Positions 49,801-60,767 of a DNA stretch of 64,000 bases are shown here, in pieces; the stretch's first letter is position 1; each line of letters opens with the position of its first letter. Location: NCBI GenBank assembly GCA_032209605.1, contig JASFXZ010000009.1:17905553-17969552 (forward strand). The letters run 5' to 3'. The notes beneath the pieces were generated by a model. It was not told the DNA's origin, ran no database searches, and was given only the letters and a program-made list of their open reading frames with translations. A program made the translations under genes and the position numbers. The stretch is from Mactromeris polynyma. Lineage: Eukaryota; Mollusca; Bivalvia; Venerida; Mactridae.

Positions 49801-50721
49801 ACTGACCTGTGTATTGCATTAACAATTAGATGGTTGTTTTTTGATAAAAACATATGTCTCACAGATGGTAGTTTGTCAGTAATTGTAAAACTGATACAGG
49901 ATGTTAGAATAAAATATGAAGCAAACAAGATGCTGATCAATCATGTGACGTTAGGTTGAATTTCAAGTGGCTATATTGGAAATGAAGCACGGACAACCTT
50001 CACCATGCACTGTATATGTATAAAAACATCAAAGGGCCATAACTCAGTGAAACATTATCCAAGCGAAGCAAAGTGACAAGGATGCACAACTTCACTTGAT
50101 GCTGATCAATCATGTGAAGTTAGGTTGAACTTCAAGTGGCTATATTGTAGATGAAGCACGGACAAACTTCACCATGCACTGTATAAAAACATCAAAGGGC
50201 CATAACTCAGTAAAAAATTATCTGAGCAGAACAAAAAACGAAGATGCACAACTAAACTTGATGTTGATCAATCCTATGAAGTTTGGCTGAAATCCAACCT
50301 ACAGTATTGAAGATAAAGCGCAGACAAGCTATAAGTGAACGGACGGACAGACAGACGCCGAAGGAAAACACAATATGTCTCCCTCGGAGAGAGGGAGACA
50401 TAATTAGACTATGACAAGTTGTCTATGAATGACACATTTTTTCCAAATTTCACCTACGCATGGGTCTTTTTTCAAAATAACTGAAAACCAAAAACCATGA
50501 TAAGCAAATTTCTATTACCTGCTATTTCCCCCTGTTGTTGCTGTGTACCTTTTTTTTGGATTCGCCTTGACAAGATCTTCGAATCTCGCCTTTTTCTCAG
50601 CTCGCACCACAACATGTCCACCCCTACCTCCAATACCACCATATTTTAGATACCCATGACCACCGGATCCGCCGCGAGCAAAAATACGCAACTTGTCAAA
50701 AAAGCGCCCTTTCTGATGCTT
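43872..50721 (-). CDS. GTPBP10: Obg-family GTPase, GTP-binding protein 10 type (5' end missing)
   Basis: Exons found, 5' to 3': 50721-50519, 49606-49514, 48974-48830, 47333-47260, 46664-46612, 45826-45641, 44911-44788 and 44119-43872, about 374 residues. The glycine-rich Obg fold ([20 protein letters not shown]) comes first, then the G domain: G1 [10 protein letters not shown]3 DLPGLIEG and G4 NKID. Family members are GTPases of mitochondrial (GTPBP10) or bacterial (Obg) large ribosomal subunit assembly. The order and [12 protein letters not shown]...GMGHKFLKH context fit GTPBP10. The first exon (expected about a dozen residues with the start codon) was not found; a MITE sits just upstream. 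Exon 49606-49514 needs a 1-base shift to join its neighbour in frame. The intron after 45641 uses a GC donor. If the frameshift is real, the gene may be a pseudogene. Confidence 0.87.
44143..44348. mobile_element. MITE in last intron of the GTPBP10-like gene
   Basis: Full-looking element: left end 'acaataaaacctcacttaaa', right end 'tggtcttattattgaggttt' + 'tactgtat'. The interior has repeated 'agaccacctcaatattaaga'. Its left end lies about 24 bp upstream of the last acceptor on the gene's strand. Confidence 0.8.
45395..45525 (+). mobile_element. SINE family 2 copy
   Basis: 'gattggtcgaggggagtaga', B box 'aagttcgaattc', then 'tcacaatccctaaa' and 'aacccaggaagcagcc' match 23446-23592. It lies in an intron of the GTPBP10-like gene. 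Confidence 0.6.
46045..46600. repeat. 29-bp minisatellite in GTPBP10-like intron
   Basis: About 19 units of 'aacaaccaacttgacatgat' + 'catgtctct', with 'catgcctat' variants. Each unit holds the 10-bp palindrome 'catgatcatg'. The array ends about 11 bp from exon 46612-46664, so it nearly touches the splice donor. Confidence 0.95.
49932..50402. repeat. ~165-bp tandem repeat ending in a hairpin
   Basis: Two and a half units contain 'gctgatcaatcatgtgaagt', 'aagcacggacaa' and 'caaagggccataactcagt'. They are followed by 'ggacggacagacagacgcc' and a hairpin 'tctccctcggagagagggag'. The pattern is characteristic of mollusc interspersed repeats. It is intronic in the GTPBP10-like gene. Confidence 0.75.
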
Positions 50722-50790
50722 CTGTGACAGAATGAAACAATCAACAATAGACAGAATTTTTTTCTATTAGTTACAAGTTACCATTTTACA

Positions 50791-51716
50791 ATAGATAGTT
50801 CCCGTATTTACAATATTTACCTCCCTTGTTCTGAATAGTTGGCCATATTGTACGGGTGAGGCGATTAATCGATCCATCGATGCATCACGATGTAAACTCT
50901 CTTGATACACGAATCATTACGGTTTGAGAAAAGTTGATGAATTGATCCGCCATTTTCAATCATTGCATGTTAAGAAAAATGTTACACGGACAAGTGGTTT
51001 TCTTCAGTTTTAAATAGTTAATCCAATGTACTTGTGTAATGAGAACTCATAAATATGTTGCAAAAATCGAAACTGAAAACACACATACGACGACTCAGTA
51101 CAGAGATTTGTTACAATTTTACTCGTTAAAAATTGGAGTGCATCGAAACAATTGCAAATCTAAATACTTCCTGGCATTTGTTTGAGAATTAGTTACATGC
51201 AGTCTTTTGTGTTTTGTTCTTAACAGGAAACAAGTATTGAGAAAGTAAATATACTAAACTATTGCCATCAGTTATTATTTCCTTACCATTAATGCTAACA
51301 AGTGTGGCATTTGCATTAAGATATATTGTGATACATATCATATTTTGAGAGGTATATTGTGATTATGTATCGTATTGTGAGAGGTATATTGTGATTATGT
51401 ATCATATCGCGTTATGTCCGTATTGTCTTACCCTAGACCATATAAATAGTTTAAAGGAAATATGATGTAAAAGATAATAAAATAATGATAAAAAAATCTG
51501 ATATATAAAAGTAACTTATTTATTATGCTCATATTGGCAGATGGCTCAGAAAGTTGAAGAAAAAGTTGTGATTGTATGTATGCAAATTCTCTTGGTAATT
51601 TCTCAATTCTCACATATTTTGAAATGACTCCTATAAGTGCTTATCAGTTTTGCCAATCAAAATGGTTGACGATTAAGAACAAGGGAGTTAAATAATGAAG
51701 ATGTGGGAACTATCTA
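50791..51716. mobile_element. 926-bp element with ~40-bp terminal inverted repeats
   Basis: The left end 'atagatagttcccgtattta' continuing into 'tacctcccttgttct' is mirrored by the right end ('aagaacaagggagttaaata' and 'gtgggaactatctat'). No transposase frame of useful length is inside, so it is non-autonomous. It contains a duplicated 'gaggtatattgtgattatgt'. It sits directly upstream of the first recognised exon of the GTPBP10-like gene. Confidence 0.75.
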
Positions 51717-51819
51717 TATGAGAAACAAGTATCAATGTAATATTATATATATCTGTAGGCCAATAGGGTCCTAGGGATATATCATATAGGCCACATCCAA
51801 CAGCCTTGATGTTAGACTA

Positions 51820-51895
51820 GCTCTTTAGCAACATAATTAAGTGTCCGCTTTAGGTGCGAAAGGTCCCGGAGGTTCAATCCCATGTGGGGGTCATA
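51820..51895 (+). repeat. degenerate tRNA-like fragment (SINE head)
   Basis: 'agtgtccgctttaggtgcga' followed by 'cccggaggttcaatccca' resembles anticodon arm and T arm of a tRNA with a B box. Stems are broken, so a functional tRNA is unlikely. Confidence 0.35.
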
Positions 51896-53196
51896 TTTTT
51901 TCCTCTGGGATTTACAGTAGATATAATTATGATGAATGTATCCGAATTTTCACCCTGTCCGAATAACAGATACATATAACTTTCAGTTTTGGAGAACACT
52001 GACACGCTTTTGAATAGTAAGTATGATATTTACGGAAGGTTTTTTATCACCAAGGTCGCGTGTAGAATTAGACAATCTCCTTGTATGGAAGGATGAGCAA
52101 TATCTGCATATCAAAACACATTGTCTTTGCATTTTTGAAGACGCTTGGATATGGAAAGCGCCTCTTAACAGCGACTCTGTTTAGATGCTGCTAAATACCG
52201 GTGTTAACGGGACAGGTCGGATTATCGGAAATATGAAATCTAGACGTTTGTGGTAGATTCATGATTATCCGTTTGGATTTTCCCAAACAACTGTATAGCT
52301 TGCTAAATATTGCACTTGAAGTATATGTTTTTTTATTTATTTTATCGATATCATAATACCGCAGTCTGGAAGTAGCAGACCTACTTGTTCGTGTTAACTC
52401 TTGCAATGACCGATTAATTAGGAAATAATGTTTGCGACAGTGTCGTTTTTCAGTGACTATCCAGCAGCATCATGATTCTTTGTTCAAACTTGTACGATTC
52501 AATGAACTTGAATACCTTAGACACGTACGTACATTTTACAATCATGACGTTATTATGCAAATATGTGCCCTAAAAATAATTCATAATTCCACTAATTTAA
52601 CGTATCTTGATCATTATCGTTAGCGACTAACTTAGCCATGAAATTGCCCCCAGCTATAGTTTGACTTTATATATACCCTTGAGGGTGGAAAGAACAACAA
52701 TGCCTTGAAGGTGGTATTAGAAATAAATGATACGTTCAATTTCTATCAATAATGGCAACAACAAAAGTCTATGAAAACAGAAAATATGCTGCTTATTTGT
52801 AAGATAAATAATGCATTTTTGTAAGTACGTTTGTTATTTTGATCATATGTGAAATGGAATACGGGTATTGTCGCAGACTATTTAAAAAATAATCTATAAA
52901 ATCAGAAAACTAGCTTATAAGAAGAGCAGGAGAACATTTAGTCAACTGTCTTAATGGAACGCACATGCACTTGTGTGTCTCATTAACCGACAAAGAACAA
53001 AACACGTGCCCAATAGTATGTACGTGAATGCATATAAATGATTGTTTTCGTCGTCGCAAACGTACTAAAATGGTTTTGCTGTTTGCATATCTGTGTTTAT
53101 CAAATATTACGTTAACCACCAAGGCAATTTCTCATCAACCGCAAAACATTTGTAACCTGGACGCGGAGTGGTTAACCTTTCGATAAAGGCTCATTA

Positions 53197-53280
53197 CCTT
53201 ACCGAAATCCTCCGAATTTCTGTGAATTTACCGAAATCCATTTGGGATCTGGAGTGACCAGGAATCGTAACATCTCGGCA
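53197..53280. repeat. dispersed repeat, inverted partner of 28489-28575
   Basis: 'ttaccgaaatcctccgaatt', 'gaatttaccgaaatccattt' and 'gatctggagtgaccagga' are the reverse complement of the first copy. A possible tRNA-like head ('gcggagtggttaacc') precedes it at about 53163. Confidence 0.65.
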
Positions 53281-54849
53281 TTTTTTATGTTGCACAACCA
53301 GTCTTAACCTTCAAAATGCGTCGACCATCTTTTTTCAAGATACCTCTTGTTATCATTGCATTGTAGTCTGAGTGCAGCCATGCACGATATTATTCACGAT
53401 CCTGGAGATCACTAAATAGTCAGGCAAATATATATTGCCATGGAATGAAAAATACAACTGTATTATTCCATGATAATACGACTATATATATGTATATGGT
53501 TTATAAATATTACATTGAAACAAACACTTTCGAGATACCAACATGTTTGAACTTGGGTGACTTATTTTGTTGCGTGCATGCACACTCTGAAAAGTACAGT
53601 ATTTATTAGATTGCCCACTTAATATGGAACCCATTACGCGTGTTACCGGAGATATATTGTTATACTATACATTATACATGTATACACTCACCCAAAGTTC
53701 TAACGCATCATGTTTAAATTTGATATAATTTTCTTAATTCTGTACTAAATGTTATGAAATGTTTGATAATTTTGCATCATTTTATTAGATTCCAAGAAAC
53801 CTTTGGCAATTTTTTTCGATGTGAAATGCAGCCATGCGGAACGAATAATGGAATTTCGGTATTTTTGACTTGCTGCTTTTACCTGACTGTCTTTCACATA
53901 ATTTATTTTTCTAATTGTGTTGTAGTATTACAGTCGTAAAAACATTATGTGAAGAATATGTGAGGGCTATTTGTCTACTAAAATGATGAAAAATACTATG
54001 CCCTTTCACAAATGTGGCTAAAATTGCATTTCCTGAAGTACTAGAAGTAAATTATGTTGTACTTTTAAAGATATTTAATTGATTCTAACAACGGTTTTAT
54101 TTATGTAAGCTTGTTACACGAGATTTCCACGTGGATCCAAGTTAAAATTGTAAATTTTAAAAGACCGGAAGTGGAACTGGAAGTGTCCGCACCCTTCGTG
54201 TCGACACCAGTTAAGGGCACTCGTGTAATGCTGCAAATAGGCAGAAAATCATAAACCACATGTGCCTAGCAAACGCTCAGTAATGAAATACATAGAGCAC
54301 ATTTCTTTGTTTTTAGCTTTTATTAAAGTATTACTATTTTTTTCTGTAACATTCTAAACACGTTTATTTGTTGGAACTTATTCAAGCACTTCTATTTTGT
54401 TATCTGTGTGATTTCGTTGTTTTTTTCCAGCTACAATGACCATAAATTTCCAACCCCTCCTTCGTCTTATCGAAATCAAGTAAACCCAAGGTGATGCGTT
54501 AGAACTTTGTCAAGGGAAGTAACTGCTGCGAGGAGTAAGGTTAAGTCCAAGTGTACTAATGTAGAAGTTGTTTCCCTTAATTTATGTATTTCTCTGAACC
54601 AAGCGGTTTCGCTTTCGATATCTAGATCATCTATTTTTAGACACGGACCTGGGATTTTGATTTTCAGTAAATACGTTTCATTTTTCGGATTGTTTATAAG
54701 CGGTAAGTTATGTTTTTACTGTTATATTTTGATACACAAATTTGCTTACTTTTCTGTTTCCCCTGCATAATTACCTGAGTGCTGAACAAATATTCAACAT
54801 AAATATTTACATACAAGTTTATTTCAAGAAGTTTATATTGCCATTGATA

Positions 54850-54850
54850 T

Positions 54851-54909
<59 letters not shown>
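54850..54909. repeat. (TTTA)n microsatellite
   Basis: About 15 perfect four-base units. Confidence 0.97.
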
Positions 54910-55435
54910 CTAGTGTCTTGTGTATTATTTAAGCATTTTCGGCGCAGCCTATTAGTCACAGGGGCACTGATTTGATTACTTAGTGGGACTTAGTGGATTC
55001 GTGTTTGAATATAGGCATATACGTACAAATGTAGCTATTATTCATTTACATTAAGATAAATCTGGAACACGCTATATAACGGTCCCTCGCAAATGTAGGT
55101 CATGTCAAGTATTCACAAAGCATTTTAGATTTCAGTCTTACTCACATTTTCGGAAAATGATAGTCGGTTTGCATTTCATATATTTACGGAACAGAACATA
55201 ACATAATGATTTATTAATATCATGACTGGATTTAAGTATAATACTTATCATTCAATGTATACAATTTACAATAATAATATTGACATACTCTATGAGAGTA
55301 AGTACATGTACATTTATACATACATCATAGTCAAACGAAATATTACAATACACATGACATACGACAGTGAAACAATATGAATAAATATGAAAATAGCATT
55401 ATAAATATAACATCCAATTATGTTCTGTTCAAGTA

Positions 55436-55690
55436 GCGGATCCGTAGTCTAGTGGTAACGCGCTGGACTTGTAATTCAGGGATCGCAGGTTCGATTCCCC
55501 GCTCCATCACTGACCGTAATTTCGGACGAGACTTTAAAACCGAGGTCCCGTGTATGATGCTTTACATCGAGCATGTAAAAGAACCAGGTGTGCTTCTGGA
55601 ACTGGGGTATCTCCTGTATCATGCACAGTCAAAAAATCTAATATGACTAACATTCTGGAGGAGTCGCCCATATGGGAAATATATCACTCT
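55436..55690 (+). mobile_element. SINE, tRNA-Thr-derived head (family 1)
   Basis: The head resembles tRNA-Thr(TGT): A box 'tagtctagtggtaac', anticodon loop 'cttgtaa', B box 'ggttcgattcc'. Acceptor and T stems no longer pair, so it is not a gene. The body 'cggacgagactttaaaa' ... 'ggaactggggtatctcctgt' ... 'catatgggaaa' is shared with 6409-6622. Confidence 0.8.
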
Positions 55691-56280
55691 TGTCCGACTA
55701 GAACCGGCTACTGTTGGTTTAGAAATATATGTCAATTTCAAACTAATAAAAGGTCTCTTTGTCATATGAAATGTTTTGTGCAGCCTCAATCCTGTTAAAC
55801 GTGTTTAGTATCAATTATGGACGGGTCATACTGAAGACACATACTATATCGATCATCATTGTTTCATAAGTGACCAATTTTCATAATATAGATTAGTTGG
55901 CTGATTAGTGACTGTTAAGAGTACATTTATCATTATACTTATGTTTGATGGTCTTGAAGGTGCCACTCGTGCAAACTTATTTACAATTAATATACATGTT
56001 TAATTGTTTGTTCTCTAAGTGTTGTTCTGAGGGACAACTTCAACATAATACATGTAAATAGATATTTCACAAAAGCTCTGCCATTTACCGCAATTGTTTA
56101 GGGGCTTGATGGAAGTAGGTTAAGGGGTTTATTTACAAGTTATCGAACCAGTGGGCAGGGAAACCTGCATTTGACGTCAACTACAAGTGGCAGTTGGGCG
56201 ACTCTCTTGATACCTTGACTAACGGAATCTTGAACTTTGAGTACACGACCGCAAAGTCTTCATTCTATGGTCAATCCGTC

Positions 56281-56618
56281 CGGTATGGATGGAGTTTTAA
56301 TACAGTTGGTCAGGCGGACTAGTGGTCAGTCTGTTATCCGGTATGGATGGAGTTTTAATACAGTTTGTCAGGCGGACTAGTGGTCAGTCTGTTATCCGGT
56401 ATGGATGGAGTTTTAATACAGTTTGTCAGGCGGACTAGTGGTCAGTCTGTTATCCGGTATGGATGGAGTTTTAATACAGTTTGTCAGGCGGACTAGTGGT
56501 CAGTCTGTTATCCGGTATGGATGGAGTTTTAATACAGTTTGTCAGGCGGACTAGTGGTCAGTCTGTTATCCGGTATGGATGGAGTTTTAATACAGTTTGT
56601 CAGGCGAACTAGTGGTCA
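56281..56618. repeat. 58-bp minisatellite, about 5.8 units
   Basis: Units start 'cggtatggatggagttttaa' and end 'gtggtcagtctgttatc'. Copies are almost identical (one 'gttggtc', one 'gcgaact'), which implies recent expansion or gene-conversion-like homogenisation. It lies 0.6 kb upstream of the kinase gene's first known exon. Confidence 0.95.
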
Positions 56619-57224
56619 GTACGGCTTTAGTTCTTTTTCTGATTACATCTTTATTTCTTTGTTTGGCGCTAAGATGTTAAATTATATTTTTGACAAGAAA
56701 AATAAACAACTTAGAAATGGCAAATTTGTGTTATTCTATTAATTGGTGAAATAAAAAGACATCGTACTAGCTTGCTATTTTGTACGAGCATTATTTGTCT
56801 GATGCAAATCAAACGGTCTCTGATACAATGTATTACAAACTTTGAATACTTCTATGGCGGTTGGCCTCTGTTTGTATTCCAAGAGACATATGCATCTCTG
56901 GTATTCACCATTATAAACTGTTATGTGAATGTGTCTTGTTTATTTCTGTTGTTGCGATTGTATTGTTGCTACTACGTATATGAATGTACATGTTTATTAT
57001 TATGTATAGTCGTTACCTTTTTGTCATGTGACACGCTGTATTCAATGTATGTAACAATGTATAATGTTGCTAATTCTACACTATTCGGGCCTTATGCAGA
57101 ATATGTGAATAAATCTGAAACTAAACTTGAACACAGATGGAAACGATGATGAACAGACATTACAACTTCTTTAGCATGTTTCTTCAAATTATGTGACTGT
57201 CTTTGCAGGTTACTCTGAATCAAG

Positions 57225-60200
57225 ATGCCTAGACATTACGTTGATAATTCTATGAATCGGGGACTGGGGCGTGTTGGAATGCCCCACGGTAGTATGCCAC
57301 ACTCGACAAGTGGTAGTGGAGGCAGTAGCGGATCTTATGTGGATAATGCTATGAATCAGCGACTTGGGCGTGTTGGAATGCCCCATGGTAGTATGCCACA
57401 TTCCAGAAGTAATAGTGGAAGCAGCAGTGGATCAGTATCATCATTATTTGATTTCGGTGCGTCATCATTTGGATCTACAAGCTACAATACATCACGTGTC
57501 GGAGAATCGTACGCAGATAATGAATACAATAGGAGAGTTGGCAGGGCAGGTTTACCTATGGGATCTATGCCTATATCGCAATCTAGCAATGTCTGTAATG
57601 TTGATGCACCTACTTCGACAAGGAGTGCCAGCTCTTACTCATCAGGAGAAGATTCTTATGCTGACAATGCGTATAACAGAAGAAGTGGAAGAGCAGGCAT
57701 GCCAAAAGGTACTATGGTCATTTCAAAGTCAGCATCCACTACCAGCAAATCACGTGAGCATGACACTGAAGCAAAGAAGACATATGCTGATAATGAATTC
57801 AACAGAAAGGTTGGACGTGTCGGATTACCAATTGGTACGAAAGCTATTCCCAAGTCATCAGATACTTCTAAGGAATGGTCGAACTGCAGTTTGGAAAGAA
57901 GGCCACCTCCTGATAAAGTTTATACTGATAATGAGTTGAATAGAAGGGTTGAACGTGTCGGATTACCGATTGGTACCAAAGTTATTCCCAAGTCATCAGG
58001 CACGTATGCGAACTGTGTAGAAAGGAGTCGAGTAAACAGTGCTCCTGCAAACCCAAAGGCTACACGCGAATCATCAGACAGATCTCCAGCAATCACCAAG
58101 ACATACGTTGATAATGAATTTAATAGGAGACATGGTAGAGTAGGATTACCACTAGGAGATGCTAAACTTGGCATAAGCCATACACCGAAATCATATGTTG
58201 ACAATCCCTTAAACCATTCATTGGATCGTGTAGGGAAAGAAATTGGCGAAGCTGTATTTTCAAGGAAGACAAATTTTATTCGGAGGGAGAATTATGTGGA
58301 TAATAGTCTGAACAGACAGTTAGGACGTGTTGGTTATCCAAGAGGCAGCCGGCCAGTGTCACGAAAAAGTTCTGCTACGAAACAAATACCGATGATGCTG
58401 GACATAATGTCAGGTGTAAACCAGGTAAGAACTGTCCATGAACTTTCGATATGTTAAATGGCTATTAATGACTAGAAGGAAAGTAGATTAGAATATAATG
58501 TGCAGATATAAAACAAAAAAGAATCAGAACATAATGTACCATCATAAAGTAAACTGATCTATTAAATGTTTAACTAAAATAATGAGTGATTGGTTAAAAA
58601 CACAGCGGTGTTTGTTAAGGGCGAATTTGTTTTGCAAAACCTGGTTAAGGTTTGAGGTTTCAGTTTTGTTGTAGGTTAGTTTAAAACTTAAACCAGTGAT
58701 TAAGATTGGTCTGCAAACAAGCAGATGATTTTGTCAAATAAAAATGACCCATACGGTTTTGATTGTACAAGCACTCGCAGTATCAGAAGACCATAACGAT
58801 TTACTTGACGCAGTCGCATCAAAATCTAATTCCATTTACTGCAGTTTTAACCGCTAATAGTATTGTGATTGCAGACAGATTGGTGCGAGATAAGAAAGTC
58901 AGAGTTGAGAACTATGTAACTTCCGTTTTGCAACGTAGGTTGGTGATTTGCAATAACATATACTACTCTCTATACCATTCGTTGTAGTTAATGTATAATA
59001 TATACATGCGTGGCCATGTTTCAAGTGGTGTAACATTACAAAAGGAAACTGTTAATCTCCAGCCCCTACATGAATAAACGCGTATACAACTAACGATGTC
59101 GTTTTTGGACGGTACAGAATACAGCATATGAGACAGAGTTATGACCCTTGTTTTTTTCAAAATGACTTCATAGTTTAGCATAGAGATGTAATGTGCTAGG
59201 AGCACCTCGCATTTTGCACACAAACAGATAATGATGTAACCAGATTTAAGGCATTATGTCCTAATATATGACAAGTATACATTTAGCTAACCTGAGCAAA
59301 AGCTGTTTCGTTGGCTCAGAACTCAATGTATTGGATTAAGAGCAACAAGTCCAGTTGAAAACACCCGTAAAATCTGACAACATATGTTTGACACTACATT
59401 GAGAGCTACGAACATGAACTTATTGATTGTTACTTTTTTACATTAACTTTTAGGCTTTAAGTATTCTTTCTTTATAAGTAAGTTTTTTACTTCCCCTAAC
59501 TAACTATTCATTAACTAATTATTCATCCGGTCAATATGCTGGAAAACTGTAGTGGGCAGTTAAAGATTCTCAAAAGATCTCTAACAAAGTTAATCATAGT
59601 TACTTGACTAAAAACAAGTAAAAGTGCACATAGTCTAACGTGGTATGCATTTGTTATTCAAAACAATTTCAGACAGAAATTAAAGCGTTTACACCTTAAT
59701 TGTCATTTCAGGAAGATGACCATGATTACCGCCTTAGTGAGACTGGTATCTATGGCTTAGACACCATGGATGGTAAAAGTGCTTATGAGTTCGCCAAATG
59801 TCAATTTAACCGAATGCACGAAGAGCACGCTTGGATGGAATCTCACCAGACCGATGAATCCCCGAAAACAACCTCTACAGTCTTGGAAAACTACAGAGGG
59901 GTTATTATTCCATTTACCGATCTGGCCTTAGGTTCTAAGATTGGTCAGGGTGGATTTGGGGAAGTTTTTTATGCAGAATGGCAAGAATCCATTGTTGCTG
60001 TGAAGAAGTTTAGTCGGCAGAGCATTTCTAAAAGATTGTTACTAGCATTTGAGAGCGAAGTAATGATGTTATGTCAACTGGATCACCCAACAATTATCAA
60101 GTTTATCGGAGCATGTATAGAAAGTCCCGATATTTGTATTGTCATGGAATACATGGATATGAGTTTGTTTGAAGCACTTCATGTCCAGAGTGCTTTTGAG

Positions 60201-60767
60201 TTCCCGGAATCGGTACGATTGTCTATATTGTGCCAAACATGTGATGGACTAGACTATTTACACTCAAAATATATTGCCCATTGTGACCTTAAAACTGCCA
60301 ATGTCCTGCTGAACTATACAGAGGGAGAAGAATGTCAAGTCAAGATCACTGACTTTGGAATTAGCGTGATGAAGAACAACTCACAGACAACTACTTCAGC
60401 CACTAACAACATGATGCAAAATGCTGGCACTCCTAGATATTCTGCTCCAGAAGTACTGCGCGGCGAAATGCTGAAGGTGGAAGGAATGATGATGGCCGAT
60501 ATTTACTCCTTGGCCCTCATTTTGTTTGAAGTCATTTATGAAGAGGAACCATATTATGACTTGAGTTACTTACAACTTCAGAAACTTGTTGGCGAGACAG
60601 GAATTACGCCAGTCTTTCCTGTCAGCCCAGATATTGACAGGGGTTTGAAGAAAGTTATGAAGCAAGCCTGTGGCTTTTCTCCAAAAGACAGGCCGACTGC
60701 TTTCAAACTTCTACATACGATTTCCAGCAGAGAAAAGATCTATTTTGAGAGAGCCATTGAGCAGTAG
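57225..60767 (+). CDS. YxDN-repeat protein kinase (TKL type, non-RD)
   Basis: Two coding exons, 57225-58424 and 59712-60767, joined in phase 0, give 751 residues. An acceptor 'ctttgcag' at 57201-57208 just before the ATG implies an upstream untranslated exon. Residues 1-390 carry nine copies of Y-[VAT]-D-N-x2-N-[RHQ]-x2-[GDE]-R-[VA]-G-x-[PE]-x-G separated by serine-rich linkers. The kinase lies at about 471-740: glycine loop GQGGFGEV (478-485), K498 in VAVK, HCDLKTANVL (590-599; catalytic D592), DFG (614-616), APE (645-647). The DLKxxN pattern and overall sequence suggest a tyrosine-kinase-like serine/threonine kinase of the RIPK/MLK sort. HRD is replaced by HCD. The kinase domain has no intron. 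Substrate and pathway are unknown. The repeat domain is not one I recognise. Confidence 0.88.

Larger units (their letters stand above)
51717..55435. other. non-coding, no gene supported
   Basis: AT-rich. It holds a tRNA-like fragment, a dispersed repeat, a TTTA microsatellite and 'caagggaagtaact' / 'agttgtttccctta' inverted words at about 54512-54580. The first exon of the GTPBP10-like gene could lie here but was not recognised. Confidence 0.45.

Noticed and set aside
55436..55510. Functional tRNA-Thr gene
   Set aside because: A and B boxes and a TGT anticodon loop are visible, but acceptor and T stems do not pair and the sequence continues into a SINE body.
57364..57939. 191-codon overlapping frame on + strand inside the repeat-kinase exon
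   Set aside because: Shadow frame of the repeat exon. It shows no domain, and its length follows from the repetitive coding sequence.
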